Part shown: positions 7,747-14,717 of the stretch, in pieces
Layout: every line of letters begins with the position of its first letter
Numbering within the stretch: the stretch's first letter is position 1
Source of the DNA: Thermoanaerobacter uzonensis DSM 18761
GTDB lineage: Bacteria; Bacillota; Thermoanaerobacteria; Thermoanaerobacterales; Thermoanaerobacteraceae
NCBI RefSeq assembly: GCF_900129115.1
Contig: NZ_FQUR01000010.1
Coordinates: forward strand, 62,001-126,000
Direction of reading: 5' to 3'
Length of the DNA: 64,000 nt
Notes under the pieces: model-generated
Database searches by the model: none
Seen by the model: only the letters and a program-made list of their open reading frames with translations
Told to the model about the DNA's origin: nothing
Translations under genes and position numbers: made by a program

Positions 7747-8493
7747 ATGGGGGATATAAATTTGTTTGAAGAGGCTGCTCGCCTCATTAAGCAGTCAAGA
7801 AAAACTATTGTATTGACAGGAGCAGGTATATCAACGGAAAGTGGTATACCTGATTTTAGAAGCCCAGGAACGGGTTTGTGGGAGAACTTAGATCCAATGG
7901 AGGTTTTGTCAACGAGGGTATTGTACAATTTTCCGGAGGAATTTTATAAAGTTGGCTTCAAGATTTTGTCTTCAATGAGAAATGCTGAACCTAATGAAGC
8001 TCATTACATATTAAGCGAAATGGAGAAAGAAGGTATAATTTTTGGAGTAATTACACAAAATATAGACAATCTTCATCAAAAAGCTGGTTCTAAAAATGTA
8101 TTCGAAGTTCACGGCAATACGAGAGAAGGAAGTTGTTTACATTGTGGTAAAAAAGTCTCTTTTGAAGTTTTAGAGGAAAAAGTAAATAAAAAACAAATTC
8201 CTCCTCGTTGCGATGATTGTAATGGCATATTGCGCCCAGATGTTGTGCTTTTTGGAGACCCTATGCCTTATGCATTTGATTTGGCCATAAAAGAAGTAAA
8301 GTCCAGCGATTTGTTAATAGTCATAGGTTCTTCTTTGGCAGTTTCGCCAGTGAACTTTTTGCCAGATATAGTAAGACATTTAATAATTATAAATGCGACA
8401 GAGACTCCTTATGACTATAAAGCTGATGTAGTTATACGGGAAAAAGCAAGTTATGCGCTTAGAAATATATGGGATATTATAAAATTTCAATAA
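7747..8493 (+). CDS. cobB: NAD-dependent protein deacylase (sirtuin)
   Basis: A class U/III bacterial sirtuin that removes acyl groups from lysine using NAD+ and yields O-acetyl-ADP-ribose. The 248-aa protein shows the NAD-binding motifs GAGISTESGIPDFRS (residues 25-39) and TQNIDNLH (103-110), the catalytic His122 in EVHGN, and a zinc finger formed by Cys130, Cys133, Cys155 and Cys158. GSS and INA motifs complete the Rossmann site. In this class the usual target is acetyl-CoA synthetase, which is not in the window. An upstream GAGGTG serves as ribosome binding site. Confidence 0.95.
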   Translation: MGDINLFEEAARLIKQSRKTIVLTGAGISTESGIPDFRSPGTGLWENLDPMEVLSTRVLYNFPEEFYKVGFKILSSMRNAEPNEAHYILSEMEKEGIIFGVITQNIDNLHQKAGSKNVFEVHGNTREGSCLHCGKKVSFEVLEEKVNKKQIPPRCDDCNGILRPDVVLFGDPMPYAFDLAIKEVKSSDLLIVIGSSLAVSPVNFLPDIVRHLIIINATETPYDYKADVVIREKASYALRNIWDIIKFQ

Positions 8494-8498
8494 AAAAT

Positions 8499-8527
8499 TT
8501 GACAATTTGATATATAAGTGCTATGAT
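8499..8527 (+). promoter_or_regulatory. Promoter of the cold-shock gene
   Basis: TTGACA (8499-8504), 17-bp spacer, TATGAT (8522-8527). The 5' UTR is only about 35 nt, too short for a classical CspA-type thermosensing leader. Confidence 0.8.
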
Positions 8528-8567
8528 AGAGAAGTAAATTATTTATCAAGTTTGGAGGAAGATATAA

Positions 8568-8771
8568 ATGGTAAGAGGTAAAGTAAAATGGTTTAATGCC
8601 GAGAAAGGCTATGGCTTTATTGAAAGGGAGGATGGCACAGACGTATTTGTCCATTACTCAGCAATTGAAGGTGATGGTTTTAAGACATTAGAGGAAGGGC
8701 AAAAAGTTGAGTTCGAGGTAGTTGAAGCCGCAAAAGGACCACAAGCTTCTAAGGTAAGAAAGGTAAACTGA
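8568..8771 (+). CDS. Cold-shock protein (CspA family)
   Basis: A 67-residue single cold-shock domain with RNP1 KGYGFIE and RNP2 DVFVHYS, the surfaces that bind single-stranded RNA and DNA. Proteins of this type act as RNA chaperones and antiterminators in the cytoplasm. Strong promoter, GGAGG ribosome binding site and own terminator make it a highly expressed monocistronic gene. Confidence 0.96.
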   Translation: MVRGKVKWFNAEKGYGFIEREDGTDVFVHYSAIEGDGFKTLEEGQKVEFEVVEAAKGPQASKVRKVN

Positions 8772-8780
8772 CGCGAAATC

Positions 8781-8813
8781 AAACCCTAACATTAAATATG
8801 TTAGGGTTTTTTG
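8781..8813 (+). terminator. Terminator of the cold-shock gene
   Basis: AAACCCTAACA / TGTTAGGGTTT hairpin with a T run. Confidence 0.9.
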
Positions 8814-8831
8814 ATATAGGAGGTATTTACT

Positions 8832-9716
8832 ATGAATGATTACATTGTAAGAGCTACAGCTTACAATAATAAAATATTAGCTATTGCAGCCTTTTCAACA
8901 CAAACTGTGCAGAAAGCTAAAGAAATTCACGATCTCACACCTACCACTTGTGCAGCTTTAGGAAGAACTTTGACAGCTGTTGCTATGATGCGAGTTATGA
9001 TGAAGGGAGAAAAAGATAAGGTTACCTTAGTTATAAAAGGTGATGGACCGATAGGGAATATTATTGCAGTGTCAAATTATCCGGGAATTGCTAAAGGGTA
9101 TGTAGGAAATCCTAAAGTGGACTTACCACTGTCTGAAAAAGGAAAATTAGATGTAGGCAAAGCTGTTGGTAAAAATGGATATGCGACTGTTATAAAAGAT
9201 ATAGGTTTAAAGGAACCTTACATTGGAACTGTAGAGCTTCAAACTGGGGAAATTGGGGAAGATATAGCCTATTATTTTTATGCCTCTGAGCAGGTACCTT
9301 CTGCTGTTGGGGTAGGAGTGTTAGTGGGAAAAGAAGGAAATGTTTTAGCTTCTGGAGGCTTTATTATACAGTTATTGCCTAATGTTGAAAAAGAAGTTGT
9401 AGCAAAGCTAGAGGAAGTACTCAGGAATATTTCTTCAGTTACAGAATTATTAAGGAATGGATATCTGCCAGAAGATATATTGAACCATATATTAGGGGAG
9501 ATGGGACTTAATATTTTAGAAAGAGTTGATTTAAAATATGAATGTGATTGTTCACAAGAAAGATTTGAAACTGCTATAATTGCTCTTGGAAAAGAGGAGA
9601 TAGAAAAACTTATTTCAGAAGGACAATCTGTTGAAGCTGTATGCCATTTTTGTGGTAAAAAGTATTTGATAGAGGAAAGTAGGCTTAAAGAATTGCTGAG
9701 AATTGCAGAGGGATAA
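8832..9716 (+). CDS. hslO: Redox-regulated chaperone Hsp33
   Basis: Hsp33 is a cytoplasmic holdase switched on by oxidation. The 294-aa protein ends with the zinc-binding redox switch CDC (Cys238, Cys240) and CHFC (Cys271, Cys274); disulfide formation there releases zinc and opens the client site. The N-terminal core has the conserved GRTLTA and GDGPIG segments. It follows the cold-shock gene by 60 bp but is separated from it by a strong terminator, so it probably has its own weak promoter or relies on read-through. Confidence 0.96.
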   Translation: MNDYIVRATAYNNKILAIAAFSTQTVQKAKEIHDLTPTTCAALGRTLTAVAMMRVMMKGEKDKVTLVIKGDGPIGNIIAVSNYPGIAKGYVGNPKVDLPLSEKGKLDVGKAVGKNGYATVIKDIGLKEPYIGTVELQTGEIGEDIAYYFYASEQVPSAVGVGVLVGKEGNVLASGGFIIQLLPNVEKEVVAKLEEVLRNISSVTELLRNGYLPEDILNHILGEMGLNILERVDLKYECDCSQERFETAIIALGKEEIEKLISEGQSVEAVCHFCGKKYLIEESRLKELLRIAEG

Positions 9717-9790
9717 AGCAAATTTAAGAGAATCATTGATATTTTTTATTTTTAATTAGACATAAAGGCGAAAAAATCCTCAAAATAGTG

Positions 9791-9819
9791 TTGACTAATA
9801 GCAGTTTTTTATGTATACT
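9791..9819 (+). promoter_or_regulatory. Promoter of the five-tRNA operon
   Basis: TTGACT (9791-9796), 17-bp spacer, TATACT (9814-9819), 22 bp before the first tRNA. Confidence 0.8.
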
Positions 9820-9841
9820 ATTACTTGCACGGCAGTAGAAT

Positions 9842-9917
9842 GGTCGTATAGCTCAGCTGGGAGAGCACCTGCCTTACAAGCAGGGGGTCATAGGTTCGAG
9901 TCCTATTGCGACCACCA
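9842..9917 (+). tRNA. tRNA-Val (anticodon TAC)
   Basis: 76 nt; acceptor GGTCGTA/TGCGACC, anticodon stem CCTGC/GCAGG with loop CTTACAA, encoded CCA. First gene of the operon. Confidence 0.95.
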
Positions 9918-9918
9918 C

Positions 9919-9995
9919 GGCCCAATAGCTCAGTTGGTTAGAGCGCCAGCCTGTCACGCTGGAGGTCGAGGGTTCAAGTCCCTTTTGGGTCGCCA
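9919..9995 (+). tRNA. tRNA-Asp (anticodon GTC)
   Basis: 77 nt; acceptor GGCCCAA/TTGGGTC, anticodon stem CCAGC/GCTGG with loop CTGTCAC, discriminator G as expected for Asp, encoded CCA. Confidence 0.95.
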
Positions 9996-10000
9996 GTTAT

Positions 10001-10076
10001 GCCTCGATAGCTCAGTTGGTAGAGCAAGGGACTGAAAATCCCTGTGTCAGTGGTTCGATTCCACTTCGAGGCACCA
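10001..10076 (+). tRNA. tRNA-Phe (anticodon GAA)
   Basis: 76 nt; acceptor GCCTCGA/TCGAGGC, anticodon stem AGGGA/TCCCT with loop CTGAAAA, encoded CCA. This tRNA would be the ligand of the pheS T-box further right. Confidence 0.95.
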
Positions 10077-10080
10077 TTAT

Positions 10081-10156
10081 GCGGACATAGCTCAGTTGGT
10101 AGAGCATCACCTTGCCAAGGTGAGGGTCGCGAGTTCGAGTCTCGTTGTCCGCTCCA
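10081..10156 (+). tRNA. tRNA-Gly (anticodon GCC)
   Basis: 76 nt; acceptor GCGGACA/TGTCCGC, anticodon stem TCACC/GGTGA with loop TTGCCAA, discriminator T, encoded CCA. Confidence 0.95.
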
Positions 10157-10160
10157 ATAT

Positions 10161-10235
<75 letters not shown>

Positions 10236-10270
10236 TAAAAATATGAAACTTTAGTAAATAAGGTTATGAA

Positions 10271-10298
10271 AAAGCCCTAGAAGGGGCTTATATTTTTT
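10271..10298 (+). terminator. Terminator of the tRNA operon
   Basis: AAGCCC (10272-10277) / GGGCTT (10284-10289) stem followed by a T-rich tail. Confidence 0.75.
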
Positions 10299-10345
10299 AA
10301 TTTTAAAATCTAATCGTTTATAGTCTTTTGGATAGGAGGGAAATT

Positions 10346-10681
10346 ATGGAGAAAATTATCGATATAGAAAATATAGAACAAATTATAAAGGAAAATGATA
10401 TGGTATTTCTTTATTTTTCTACACAAGATTGCGGAATATGTATATCATTACTTCCTAAACTTGAAGAAATGCTAGTAAACTATCCCAAAATAAAAAGTTT
10501 TCACATTCCTATTGATGAGATTCCGCTGGCTTCTGGTAAGTTTTCTGTTTTTACTGTTCCTACTGTAATAGTTTATGTGGATGGGAAAGAGGCAATAAGA
10601 GAGGCTCGTTTTATAAGTATGGACACATTGGAAGAAAAAATTTCAAAATATTACTCTCTTTTCTTTGAAGAAACTGCATAA
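10346..10681 (+). CDS. Thioredoxin-family protein (CGIC motif)
   Basis: A 111-aa thioredoxin fold without signal peptide. The redox motif is CGIC, in YFSTQDCGIC, instead of the usual CGPC. The cis-proline loop FTVPTVIVY is present, so the disulfide chemistry should be intact. AGGAGGG at 10334-10340 sets the start at ATG 10346; the TTG at 10328 lies before this site. The short form with a CxxC lacking proline resembles small thioredoxin-like proteins of unknown electron donor. It stands alone between the tRNA operon and the response-regulator gene. Confidence 0.85.
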   Translation: MEKIIDIENIEQIIKENDMVFLYFSTQDCGICISLLPKLEEMLVNYPKIKSFHIPIDEIPLASGKFSVFTVPTVIVYVDGKEAIREARFISMDTLEEKISKYYSLFFEETA

Positions 10682-10803
10682 AATTTTATGTAAAATTTTT
10701 TCATTTTTAATTTAAATTTAATTTGCTAAAGTAGTAGTTTTTTTGCCAAAATTTTTATATAATATTATGGGGTTGTTAAATGTTTTTTTGTGGAGGAAGC
10801 ATT

Positions 10804-11736
10804 GTGAAGGGGAGAAACATTCTTATTGTCGATGATAACAAACTTACAAGGAAAATTTTGAAAGATATTTTAGAAAATGCTGGGTATGGGGTGCTAGAGG
10901 CTAAAGAGGGAGAAGAGGCTTTACAAATATACAGGAATAAACTACCTGATATGGTAATATTAGATATAATTATGCCAGGCATGAATGGCTTTGACCTTTT
11001 AAGAATTTTGAGGAAAGAAGAAGAAAATTTGATGCTTCCTATAATACTTTTGACTTCACAGGACAATTTTGAAGAAAAAATTAAAGGGTTGGAATTGGGT
11101 GCAGATGATTATTTAGTGAAACCTTTTAATGACAAAGAACTTCTGTTTAAAGTCAATAATTTGTTTCAGCGAATAGAACACAACAGAATGGCCAATCCTC
11201 TTACTGGTCTTAGAGGAAATATTGACATTAAAGAAGAAATAAAAAGGCGAATTAAAGAAAATAAGCCTTATGCCATTTTGTACATTGATTTGGACAATTT
11301 TAAGTCTTATAATGATTACTATGGTTTTCTAAGAGGAGATAACGTAATAAAACTTACAGCCAAAATTTTATCAGATGTTGTAAATCTGATTGGAAATGAA
11401 AGAGATTTTTTGGGACACATAGGTGGAGATGATTTTGTGATAATTACTACTCCTGATAAAGCTGAAGAGATGTGTAAGTATATAATTTCTCGCTTTGATG
11501 AGGAAATAAAGTATTTATATGACGATGAAGATAGAAAACGTGGTTACATAGAGACAATTGGTAGGACTGGCGAAAAGATGATGTTTCCACTGGTATCAAT
11601 TTCTATTGCTATTGTCACAAATGAATTTAGAAATTTTAAAAATGATTTGGAAATAAGTGCAGTAGCTGCCGAATTGAAAAAGAAATTAAAGACAATGGAT
11701 GGAAGTTGTTATTTAAAAGATAGAAGAAAAGGTTAA
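10804..11736 (+). CDS. Response regulator with GGDEF output domain
   Basis: A 310-aa signalling protein. The receiver domain (residues 1-120) keeps Asp10, Asp11, the phospho-acceptor Asp54, Thr84 and Lys106. The C-terminal domain starts at NPLTGLRGN and has the diguanylate-cyclase motifs YIDLDNFKSYNDYYG and GGDDF (207-211), a tolerated variant of GG[DE]EF. It would make cyclic-di-GMP on phosphorylation; activity is not certain because GGDDF is less common and the far C-terminus is divergent. GGAGG at 10792-10796 fixes a GTG start at 10804. The ATG at 10780 precedes the ribosome binding site. No partner kinase is adjacent. The terminator behind it is the target of the first palindromic element. 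Confidence 0.85.
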   Translation: MKGRNILIVDDNKLTRKILKDILENAGYGVLEAKEGEEALQIYRNKLPDMVILDIIMPGMNGFDLLRILRKEEENLMLPIILLTSQDNFEEKIKGLELGADDYLVKPFNDKELLFKVNNLFQRIEHNRMANPLTGLRGNIDIKEEIKRRIKENKPYAILYIDLDNFKSYNDYYGFLRGDNVIKLTAKILSDVVNLIGNERDFLGHIGGDDFVIITTPDKAEEMCKYIISRFDEEIKYLYDDEDRKRGYIETIGRTGEKMMFPLVSISIAIVTNEFRNFKNDLEISAVAAELKKKLKTMDGSCYLKDRRKG

Positions 11737-11757
11737 GGGCATACAATAGTATGCCCT
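11736..11757 (+). repeat. Terminator hairpin, left copy of a 22-bp direct repeat
   Basis: The stem AGGGCATAC / GTATGCCCT begins in the last base of the stop codon. An identical 22-bp copy lies at 12023-12044 on the other side of the element. Confidence 0.9.
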
Positions 11758-12022
11758 CAGTTTGTTGACAAAGTAAAAAATATTCAAAGGAGATATTTTG
11801 CATCGTCGCTCCGATGTTCCAAAGCGACAAAACTAAAGCTCGACCTTCAGGTTCCGGCAGGGTACCGGGCACAATCGGCATCCATGCCTTAAGGTGCCCG
11901 CCTCCGCCATCCTTGGCTTCGGCCCTGCCTCCACCCTCGGTCTTGCTAAGTTTTGCTGCCGCTTTGTAACAAGTCACTCCTTATGCAAAATATCTCCTTT
12001 ACGAAAGTTTGTCTACAGTCTG
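11758..12022 (+). mobile_element. Palindromic terminator-inserted element, copy 1 (265 bp)
   Basis: A non-coding GC-rich insert. The imperfect terminal inverted repeats are CAGTTTGTTGACAAA and, on the reverse strand of the right end, CAGACTGTAGACAAA. Inside, nested complementary arms follow: a perfect 18-bp pair at 11786-11803/11983-12000; CAAAGCG and CAAAACT (11820-11834) with AGTTTTG and CGCTTTG (11949-11966); GGCAGGG/CCCTGCC (11856-11862/11923-11929); and CGGGCAC/GTGCCCG (11866-11872/11894-11900). The whole element can fold into one long hairpin. It is nearly identical to copies at 41052 and 49393 (both inverted) and diverged from that at 24894. No transposase is encoded. Small ORFs here occur on both strands and have no credible gene features. 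Confidence 0.9.
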
Positions 12023-12044
12023 AGGGCATACAATAGTATGCCCT
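12023..12044 (+). repeat. Terminator hairpin, right copy of the 22-bp direct repeat
   Basis: Identical to 11736-11757, here followed by the tail ATCTTTGT. It is probably the original 3' side of the terminator. Confidence 0.9.
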
Positions 12045-12069
12045 ATCTTTGTATAAAAGAGGTGAAAAA

Positions 12070-12804
12070 ATGCTTAATCCTTTTGTTCCCCATGGCAATT
12101 TTAGATGGATTGTAATTGATGGGAGAGAGAGGAAAATTGGAGATAGTTTGTCTAAGTTAGGGATAAAAGTCTTATATACTGAAAAATGTCCAGACTTATA
12201 TGATGCTATTTCTTTTCATCCCGATATACTTTTACATCCGTTGGGAGATGGAGAAGTCATTGTAGCTCCCAATGTGACACTAGAGTTTATACACAAATTG
12301 AGATTAATAGGTTTAAAAGTAAAAATAGGGCAAACTTTTTTGAAACGTAACTATCCTTATGATATCGCATATAATGTAGCAAGATTGGGAAACACAGCTT
12401 TTCACAATTTGAAGTACACAGATCCTGTTTTAAGAGAGTCCTTAGAAAGGAAAGGTGTCAAGTTTTTAAATGTAAAGCAAGGTTATACAAAATGTAATAT
12501 GGCAATCATAGATGACAATAGTTTTATAACTTCAGACAAAGGAATATTTGAGGTAGCAGTTAAGAATGGTTTTGAAGCGCTTTTGATAGAACCCGGAGGC
12601 GTTTTTTTAAAGGGTTTTGAATATGGATTTATTGGCGGTGCAATGGGACTTATAGGAGAGAAAAAATTAGCAGTAACTGGTGTATTCAATTCACATAAAA
12701 ATTATGAAAAAATTATTGAATTTTTAAATAAAAAAGGAATTGAAATTATTTATCTTACTTTTAAACAAATAAAAGACATTGGTTCCATCATTCCACTGAT
12801 TTAA
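12070..12804 (+). CDS. Conserved protein, probable GME-fold (DUF6873-like)
   Basis: A 244-aa soluble protein resembling a clostridial family annotated as DUF6873, with a guanidino-modifying-enzyme (GME, arginine-deiminase-like) alpha/beta-propeller fold. Supporting segments are HPDILLHPLGDGEVIVAPN, YDIAYNVARLGNTAFHN, KQGYTKCNMAIIDDNSFITSD and EPGGVFLKGFEYGFIGGAMG, which look like the repeated beta-beta-alpha units of that fold. Cys at KCNM may be catalytic, but this is unproven. GAGGTG at 12059-12064 places the start at ATG 12070. The element's right-hand terminator copy lies just upstream, so it must be transcribed from within or after the element. Confidence 0.6.
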   Translation: MLNPFVPHGNFRWIVIDGRERKIGDSLSKLGIKVLYTEKCPDLYDAISFHPDILLHPLGDGEVIVAPNVTLEFIHKLRLIGLKVKIGQTFLKRNYPYDIAYNVARLGNTAFHNLKYTDPVLRESLERKGVKFLNVKQGYTKCNMAIIDDNSFITSDKGIFEVAVKNGFEALLIEPGGVFLKGFEYGFIGGAMGLIGEKKLAVTGVFNSHKNYEKIIEFLNKKGIEIIYLTFKQIKDIGSIIPLI

Positions 12805-12859
12805 AACAGATAAAAATGATAAAAAGACACATATACTATTAACGAAAGGAGTGAGAAAA

Positions 12860-13738
12860 TTGCAACTATTTTCCATAGGTATTTCAAAGGATTTAAAACT
12901 AGAGGGAGAAAATTTAAAACATGGATTAAAAAACTTAGCTGAAAATGGTATAAAGATTGCTATAAATTCTAATGTGTGTGGCTCAGTTACCTATTATAGC
13001 TTAAAAGTGGAGGATAAACAAGACTTTAATAATGTTGCGAGAATAAGAAATTATATAGCGGAAGCTATTTCAGATATAATTGTTAACCAAGTTGACAAAC
13101 GGATAATAAAAAAATTAATCAATAAATATTACCATTATTTTTCAGAAGATGAAAAGGAGGAAATAGAAAAAATCGCTTACAATATTTTAGAAGATGATGT
13201 GAATAAAGAGACATTTAAATTAGCAAAAAAAGAGCAAATTTTTGTATTGGTAAGAGATTTTTTAAAAGAGAGTGATTATATAGACTTAGAAGGGTTTGTG
13301 AACTTTAGACTGAGGGATTTTATTAGTGAACTTAGCGAAGTAACAGATAAGGCTGTTGATGAATTTTTAATGAAAAAAGAGTACAATGAGTTTATAGGTT
13401 TACTTAAATACTTCGTCGAATTACAGGATTCAAAAGTTGAAATATTGAATATCATTGTCGACAAAAATGGCAAATTTAAACTTTATGATGAAAATGACAA
13501 ACCAATATCTAATGATTTTATTAATGAAATAGTTGCTGAATTAAAAGATGGTGTTATAAGTGATGAAGATGCTTTGATAAGCACGCTTATAACCATTGCT
13601 CCTAAAAAAATATTTTTTCATTCTATTAACAATATGAGAGATAATGAAATTCTAGAGACGGTTAAAAAAGTTTTTAATGACAAAGTAGAAATTTGCTATG
13701 GCTGTGAATTATGTTCAAAGATTAAATGTGAAAAATAG
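12860..13738 (+). CDS. ytxC: Putative sporulation protein YtxC
   Basis: The 292-aa protein fits the YtxC family conserved in endospore formers, with a helical middle region (residues about 90-200) and a C-terminal half that ends with IAPKKIFFHS and a Cys cluster CYGCELCSKIKC. The cluster might bind metal; this is inference. AAGGAGTG at 12846-12853 fixes a TTG start at 12860. The GTG at 12851 overlaps the ribosome binding site and is rejected. The exact role in sporulation is unknown. Confidence 0.8.
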   Translation: MQLFSIGISKDLKLEGENLKHGLKNLAENGIKIAINSNVCGSVTYYSLKVEDKQDFNNVARIRNYIAEAISDIIVNQVDKRIIKKLINKYYHYFSEDEKEEIEKIAYNILEDDVNKETFKLAKKEQIFVLVRDFLKESDYIDLEGFVNFRLRDFISELSEVTDKAVDEFLMKKEYNEFIGLLKYFVELQDSKVEILNIIVDKNGKFKLYDENDKPISNDFINEIVAELKDGVISDEDALISTLITIAPKKIFFHSINNMRDNEILETVKKVFNDKVEICYGCELCSKIKCEK

Positions 13739-13761
13739 CCCAGCTTAAGGCTGGGTTTTAA
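13737..13761 (+). terminator. Terminator of ytxC
   Basis: AGCCCAGC / GCTGGGTT stem starting inside the stop codon, with a short T run. Confidence 0.8.
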
Positions 13762-13820
13762 AATTCGCCAAAATCTGATATTATTATATTTGTGATTTTT
13801 TAAGATTTAGAGGTGGTGGA

Positions 13821-14420
13821 ATGCAATTTTTAACAAGGATGCTATTTTTAGCTTTTGTAGGAGCAGCTATTGGATGGTTTACGAATTTTGTGGCAGTGAA
13901 AATGCTGTTTAAACCTTTAAAACCAATAAAAATTTTAGGAATCGAGGTACAAGGTCTTATTCCTAAAAGAAAGTATGAAATTGCTAAATCAGTGGGAGAA
14001 ATTGTAGAGAAAGAACTACTATCTTTTAATGAATTATGGGATAAGCTTTTAACAGAAGAAAATCGCAAGTTTCTATTATCGAATTTGGACTTAAAAGTTA
14101 AAGGAGTTACAGAAAATAAGTTTCCTTCTTTTCTTCCCAAGGCTATAAAAGAGATGATATCAAACTATATTGGTGATATTATAAATAGAGAAGTAGAAGT
14201 ATTTTTGAATTTTCCTCCTAATGAAGTGGTGGAGATTATTTCAAAAAAACTTAAAATATCAGAAATTGTAGAGGAAAAGATAAAAAGCTTCAAATTAGAA
14301 AAATTGGAGGATGTGGTGATAAAAATTGCTCATAGTGAACTTTATATGATAGAGATTATGGGGGGAGTTTTAGGGTTTCTAATAGGAGTATTGCAAGCAA
14401 TTGTGATACAATTTTTATAA
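13821..14420 (+). CDS. DUF445 membrane protein
   Basis: A 199-aa protein of the DUF445 family (related to YheB). Hydrophobic segments lie at both ends (residues 5-32, GAAIGWFTNFVAVKMLF, and 178-199), with a charged helical middle containing GLIPKRKYEIAKSVGEIVEKELL, the family's most conserved part. The topology puts the middle on one face of the membrane. It is shorter than the 380-aa members of the family, which carry a duplicated domain. Function unknown. GGTGG upstream supports ATG 13821. Confidence 0.8.
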   Translation: MQFLTRMLFLAFVGAAIGWFTNFVAVKMLFKPLKPIKILGIEVQGLIPKRKYEIAKSVGEIVEKELLSFNELWDKLLTEENRKFLLSNLDLKVKGVTENKFPSFLPKAIKEMISNYIGDIINREVEVFLNFPPNEVVEIISKKLKISEIVEEKIKSFKLEKLEDVVIKIAHSELYMIEIMGGVLGFLIGVLQAIVIQFL

Positions 14421-14427
14421 GTTATTA

Positions 14428-14456
14428 TTGACAAATGTCCGAGAGGAAGATATAAT
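14428..14456 (+). promoter_or_regulatory. Promoter of thrS
   Basis: Perfect TTGACA (14428-14433), 17-bp spacer, TATAAT (14451-14456), giving a leader of about 255 nt. Confidence 0.9.
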
Positions 14457-14479
14457 GATTAAAAAATTAAATATTAAAG

Positions 14480-14685
14480 CAATGAGGGGGAAAGTAGATA
14501 TTTAAAGAACATCACAGAGATTGAATGACATAGGCTGAGATCATTCAAATGTTCTGAATATCGAAGACCACCCCGGAGCTGCGGATGATGAATCCGAACG
14601 GTTATTCCGATATAATACCAGAGTATAAAAAAGAGTGGAACCGCAGATAACCTCTGCCTCTTTACGGGGTAAGAGGTTTTTTATT
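14480..14685 (+). promoter_or_regulatory. T-box riboswitch of thrS (specifier ACC, Thr)
   Basis: Stem I arms GATATT/AATATC, GAACAT/ATGTTC and TGAATGA/TCATTCA are visible. The specifier context GAAGACCACCCCGGAGC carries the Thr codon ACC at 14567-14569. The T-box sequence GAGTGGAACCGCAG (14633-14646) comes before the terminator CCTCTTTAC/GTAAGAGG (14657-14676) with a T6 tail. Uncharged tRNA-Thr should stabilise the antiterminator and switch thrS on. Confidence 0.92.
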
Positions 14686-14717
14686 TAAATAAAAAATTTT
14701 ACAAAGGAGGTAATTGA

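Noticed and set aside
9278-9736. 152-aa minus-strand ORF opposite hslO
   Set aside because: Antisense shadow of a well-conserved gene, Ser-rich composition typical of reversed coding DNA.
11761-11790. TTGACA inside the terminal repeat as an outward or inward promoter
   Set aside because: No -10 box at 16-18 bp in copies 1 and 2, and the match follows from the terminal repeat itself.
11758-12022. Group IIC intron, which also inserts behind terminators
   Set aside because: The element lacks intron boundary sequences and domain V, has terminal inverted repeats, and duplicates the target, which group II introns do not do.
11758-12022. CRISPR array or IS with transposase
   Set aside because: Copies are dispersed and without spacers, and no frame encodes a transposase.
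11636-12115. ORFs on both strands in element copy 1 (113 aa minus, 73 aa plus)
   Set aside because: They follow the repeat, recur in other copies in different frames and strands, lack ribosome binding sites and encode low-complexity Pro/Gly-rich peptides; they are by-products of the palindromic element.
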